This document shows, in pieces, positions 6,991-9,263 of a stretch of 9,263 nucleotides of DNA. Under the pieces are notes generated by a model. That model was not told the DNA's origin and searched no databases. It saw nothing but the letters and a program-made list of their open reading frames with translations. Each line of letters starts with the position of its first letter. Positions within the stretch are counted from its first letter, which is position 1. A program made the translations under genes and the position numbers. Origin of the DNA: Flavobacteriales bacterium. Its GTDB lineage: Bacteria; Bacteroidota; Bacteroidia; Flavobacteriales; Flavobacteriaceae. The stretch lies in the NCBI GenBank assembly GCA_002705485.1, contig PAGT01000006.1, positions 1-9,263 of the forward strand. The letters run 5' to 3'.

Positions 6991-8676
6991 TTGAATTCAA
7001 AAAAAAGACATACTGTTACAGCTGCACTTCCTTATACAAATGGTCCAATACATATTGGTCATTTGGCAGGCGCCTACATTCCTGGGGATATCTACTCAAG
7101 GTATCTTAGGTTATTAGAAAGGGATATTATTTTTATTTGTGGAAGTGATGAACATGGTGCAGCAATTCCCATTAGAGCAAAAAAAGAAGGACTTTCTCCA
7201 AAAAAAATTATTGATAAATACCATAATGAAATCAAAAAATCTTTTCTAGATTTTGGGATTTCATTTGATAATTATTCTAGAACTTCTGCGAAAATTCATC
7301 ACGAAACAGCTTCTCATTTTTTTAGTGATCTAAATAAAAAAAATATTTTCATTGAAAAAACAACAGATCAACTTTTTGACGAAAAAGAAATACAATTCTT
7401 AGCAGATAGATTCGTTATTGGCACATGTCCAAAATGTGGTCATGATGAAGCTTTTGGAGATCAATGTGAAAGCTGTGGATCAACCCTAAATGCCACAGAC
7501 CTTATAAATCCAAGATCTATTTTGAGTGGGAACAAACCAATTCTAAAATCAACAAAACACTGGTTTCTACCTTTAAATAAATATGATTCTTTTTTGAAAA
7601 AATGGTTTATCATCGACAAAAAAGAAACATGGAAAAGTAATGTTTTTGGACAAGTGAAGTCTTGGATTGACGAAGGTCTGAAACCCAGAGCTATTACTAG
7701 GGACTTGGATTGGGGAATTCCTGTTCCACTCAAAGACGCTGAAGGAAAAGTATTATATGTTTGGTTTGATGCTCCAATTGGTTACATTTCTTCCACGATT
7801 GAATGGGCACAGAAAGAAAAAAAAGATTGGAAACCTTATTGGCAAGATCCAGATACTGAACTGGTACATTTTATTGGAAAGGATAATATCGTTTTTCATT
7901 GTATCATATTCCCATGCATTTTACATGCTTCTAAAAACTATATTCTACCAAAGAATGTTCCAGCAAATGAATTTCTTAACCTGGAAGGAAGAAAAATTTC
8001 AACATCAAAAAATTGGGCAATTTGGCTGAATGATTACATGGAAGACTTTCCTAATATGCAGGATTCTCTAAGATATGTTTTAACAACAAATGCTCCTGAA
8101 AACAAAGACAATGATTTCACATGGAAAGATTTTCAAGCAAAAAATAACAATGAGCTTGTAGCTATCCTGGGCAACTTTGTGAATAGAGTTGCAGTTTTAA
8201 CTCAAAAATATTTTGACGGTATAACGCCTGAAATATCTTCATTTGAAACTACTGATCTAATTATTCTAAAAGAAATCTATTCCTATCCCAAAAAAATAGG
8301 GAATTCAATCGAAAATTTTAAATTCAGAGAAGCGGTTAATTTAATGATGGAATTAGCTAGAACAGGCAACAAATATTTAGCCGATTCTGAGCCTTGGAAA
8401 TTAATAAAAACCAAAAAAAAAGAAAAGGTTAATCCGATTATAAACATTTCAATCCAGATCTGCAGTATACTGGCAATAGTTTCTGAACCTTTTATACCCT
8501 CATGCTCCAAAAAATTAAAAATCCAGTTTAATGTTAAAAACATCAATTGGAATGATTTTTCAGTTGAAAGACCCTTAATTCCAAAAAAGATTAATAAAAG
8601 TGATTTGATTTTTAGAAAAATTGAGGATGAAGAAATTGATTTTCAACTGAAAAAGCTCAATGAATCTGAAAAATAG
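6991..8676 (+). CDS. metG: Methionyl-tRNA synthetase, short form lacking the C-terminal tRNA-binding (Trbp111/EMAP-like) domain
   Basis: MetRS charges tRNA-Met and initiator tRNA with methionine in the cytosol. This is a class I synthetase of 561 residues. HIGH is at 21-24, and the second signature KISTS (335-339) replaces KMSKS, as in Bacteroidota enzymes. The zinc knuckle has four cysteines at 146, 149, 159 and 162 (CPKC, then CESC). GKDNIVFH precedes the signature loop, and the helical anticodon-binding domain carries NFVNRVAVLTQKY and SEPWKLIK. Family members in this phylum usually have about 680-700 residues, with an added OB-fold domain. Here the protein ends at KIEDEEIDFQLKKL, where the linker to that domain would begin. 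The start must be TTG at 6991: an in-frame stop lies at 6967-6969, there is no ATG or GTG between, and residues 6 onward already match the family N-terminus. The 3' end overlaps the next gene by 17 nt. Confidence 0.95.
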   Translation: MNSKKRHTVTAALPYTNGPIHIGHLAGAYIPGDIYSRYLRLLERDIIFICGSDEHGAAIPIRAKKEGLSPKKIIDKYHNEIKKSFLDFGISFDNYSRTSAKIHHETASHFFSDLNKKNIFIEKTTDQLFDEKEIQFLADRFVIGTCPKCGHDEAFGDQCESCGSTLNATDLINPRSILSGNKPILKSTKHWFLPLNKYDSFLKKWFIIDKKETWKSNVFGQVKSWIDEGLKPRAITRDLDWGIPVPLKDAEGKVLYVWFDAPIGYISSTIEWAQKEKKDWKPYWQDPDTELVHFIGKDNIVFHCIIFPCILHASKNYILPKNVPANEFLNLEGRKISTSKNWAIWLNDYMEDFPNMQDSLRYVLTTNAPENKDNDFTWKDFQAKNNNELVAILGNFVNRVAVLTQKYFDGITPEISSFETTDLIILKEIYSYPKKIGNSIENFKFREAVNLMMELARTGNKYLADSEPWKLIKTKKKEKVNPIINISIQICSILAIVSEPFIPSCSKKLKIQFNVKNINWNDFSVERPLIPKKINKSDLIFRKIEDEEIDFQLKKLNESEK

Positions 8677-9263
8677 AGTTGGTATTATTGGATGTGGTTG
8701 GCTAGGCCTTCCTTTGGCAAAATCATTAATTAAAAACAATTACATTGTGTATGGTTCTACAACCAAAAAGGAAAAACTTGGACTGTTAGCTAATGAAAAC
8801 ATAAATCCATTTTTTTTATATATAGGAAAGGAAGGTGTTTTAGGTAATATAACGGAGTTTCTTGAAAACTTGGATGTATTAATTATTAATATCCCGCCTA
8901 AAAATAAAAACACAAATGAATACTCAATTAAAATCAGGCATCTTTCTATAGCAGTAAAAGAATCGAACTTAAAAAAAGTACTTTTTATTAGTAGTACCGG
9001 AGTTTACGGAACTAATCAAGGTAAAATTGATTCCTACACTATTCCTAAACCTAGTAGCCAAAACGGTACTAATCTTTTGGAGGCTGAGAAAATAATAAAT
9101 AATAATTTTTCGACAACCATTTTAAGATTGGGAGGGTTGATAGGCCCTGATAGAAACCCTACTAAAGTGTTGTCCTCAAAAAAGATTGTTTATAATCCAA
9201 ATAGTCCTGTAAACCTTATACATCTTACTGATTGTATTGGAATAATCAAATGTATTATAAACA
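8660..9263 (+). CDS. NAD(P)-binding SDR-like epimerase/dehydratase, YeeZ-like, 3'-truncated by window edge
   Basis: From the ATG at 8660, 201 codons are read and the frame stays open to the window end; about 60-80 residues are probably missing. The nucleotide-binding motif is GCGWLG (11-16) in VGIIGCGWLGLPLAKSL. Further family marks are LIINIPPK (74-81), ISSTGVYG (110-117), LRLGGLIGPDRNP (155-167) and NLIHLTDCIGII (185-196). These match the YeeZ/'NAD-dependent epimerase' group of extended short-chain dehydrogenases. The usual YxxxK pair is not seen; the corresponding stretch is NGTNLLEAE, and a G-x-x-L-x-x-x-E form is what I recall for YeeZ, so this is not by itself a defect. The substrate is unknown for the group. 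An in-frame stop at 8648-8650 leaves this ATG as the only plausible start. It overlaps the metG stop by 17 nt, so it is very likely cotranscribed and coupled. Confidence 0.88.
   Translation, partial: MNLKNRVGIIGCGWLGLPLAKSLIKNNYIVYGSTTKKEKLGLLANENINPFFLYIGKEGVLGNITEFLENLDVLIINIPPKNKNTNEYSIKIRHLSIAVKESNLKKVLFISSTGVYGTNQGKIDSYTIPKPSSQNGTNLLEAEKIINNNFSTTILRLGGLIGPDRNPTKVLSSKKIVYNPNSPVNLIHLTDCIGIIKCIIN

Noticed and set aside
7461..8029. Open frames overlapping metG at 7461-7733 (-) and 7757-8029 (+)
   Set aside because: Both overlap conserved MetRS sequence in other frames and show no protein-like features.
8674..8780. Frameshifted remnant of the MetRS C-terminal tRNA-binding domain
   Set aside because: The metG frame after the stop gives no OB-fold-like motif and soon stops again, while the +2 frame encodes a well-matched YeeZ-like N-terminus.

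Overview
This window looks like ordinary chromosome from a low-GC, gene-dense member of the Bacteroidota, most likely a marine-type Flavobacteriia. The DNA is strongly AT-rich by eye. MetRS carries the KISTS signature loop and a four-Cys zinc knuckle. Start codons lack Shine-Dalgarno sequences. Near-consensus Bacteroidota -7 boxes (TAnnTTTG) lie in both divergent intergenic gaps. TGA ends two genes next to TAA and TAG stops, so the standard bacterial code applies.

Layout. Positions 1-1121 (+): the 3' part of a D-2-hydroxyacid dehydrogenase, coupled by a GTGA overlap to a thioredoxin-type ArsC with its complete cysteine triad. Positions 1108-2842 (-): a two-gene operon, transcribed first through a GNAT acetyltransferase resembling thialysine/diamine acetyltransferases and then through a monofunctional aspartokinase. 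Positions 2928-6245 (+): a complete Mfd transcription-repair coupling factor. Positions 6231-6887 (-): an ACT-domain protein with a possible helix-turn-helix N-terminus. Positions 6991-8676 (+): a methionyl-tRNA synthetase that starts at TTG and lacks the usual C-terminal tRNA-binding domain. Positions 8660-9263 (+): the 5' part of a YeeZ-like NAD(P)-binding epimerase or dehydratase, cut by the window edge.

Five of the seven gene junctions overlap: two same-strand overlaps of 14 and 17 nt, one 4-nt GTGA overlap, and two convergent 3' overlaps of 14 and 15 nt. The only gaps are two divergent promoter regions of about 85 bp (2843-2927) and 103 bp (6888-6990). There is no gene-free stretch over 300 bp, and I see no RNA gene, mobile element, CRISPR array or convincing intrinsic terminator.

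Most genes are recognisable housekeeping or small-metabolism genes, and I do not see a clear undescribed multi-gene system. The items most worth a second look are: an imperfect palindrome over the promoter of the ACT-domain gene (possible autoregulation); -7 boxes so close to start codons that transcripts would be nearly leaderless; the pairing of a thialysine-acetyltransferase-like gene with aspartokinase; and the shortened, TTG-started MetRS.
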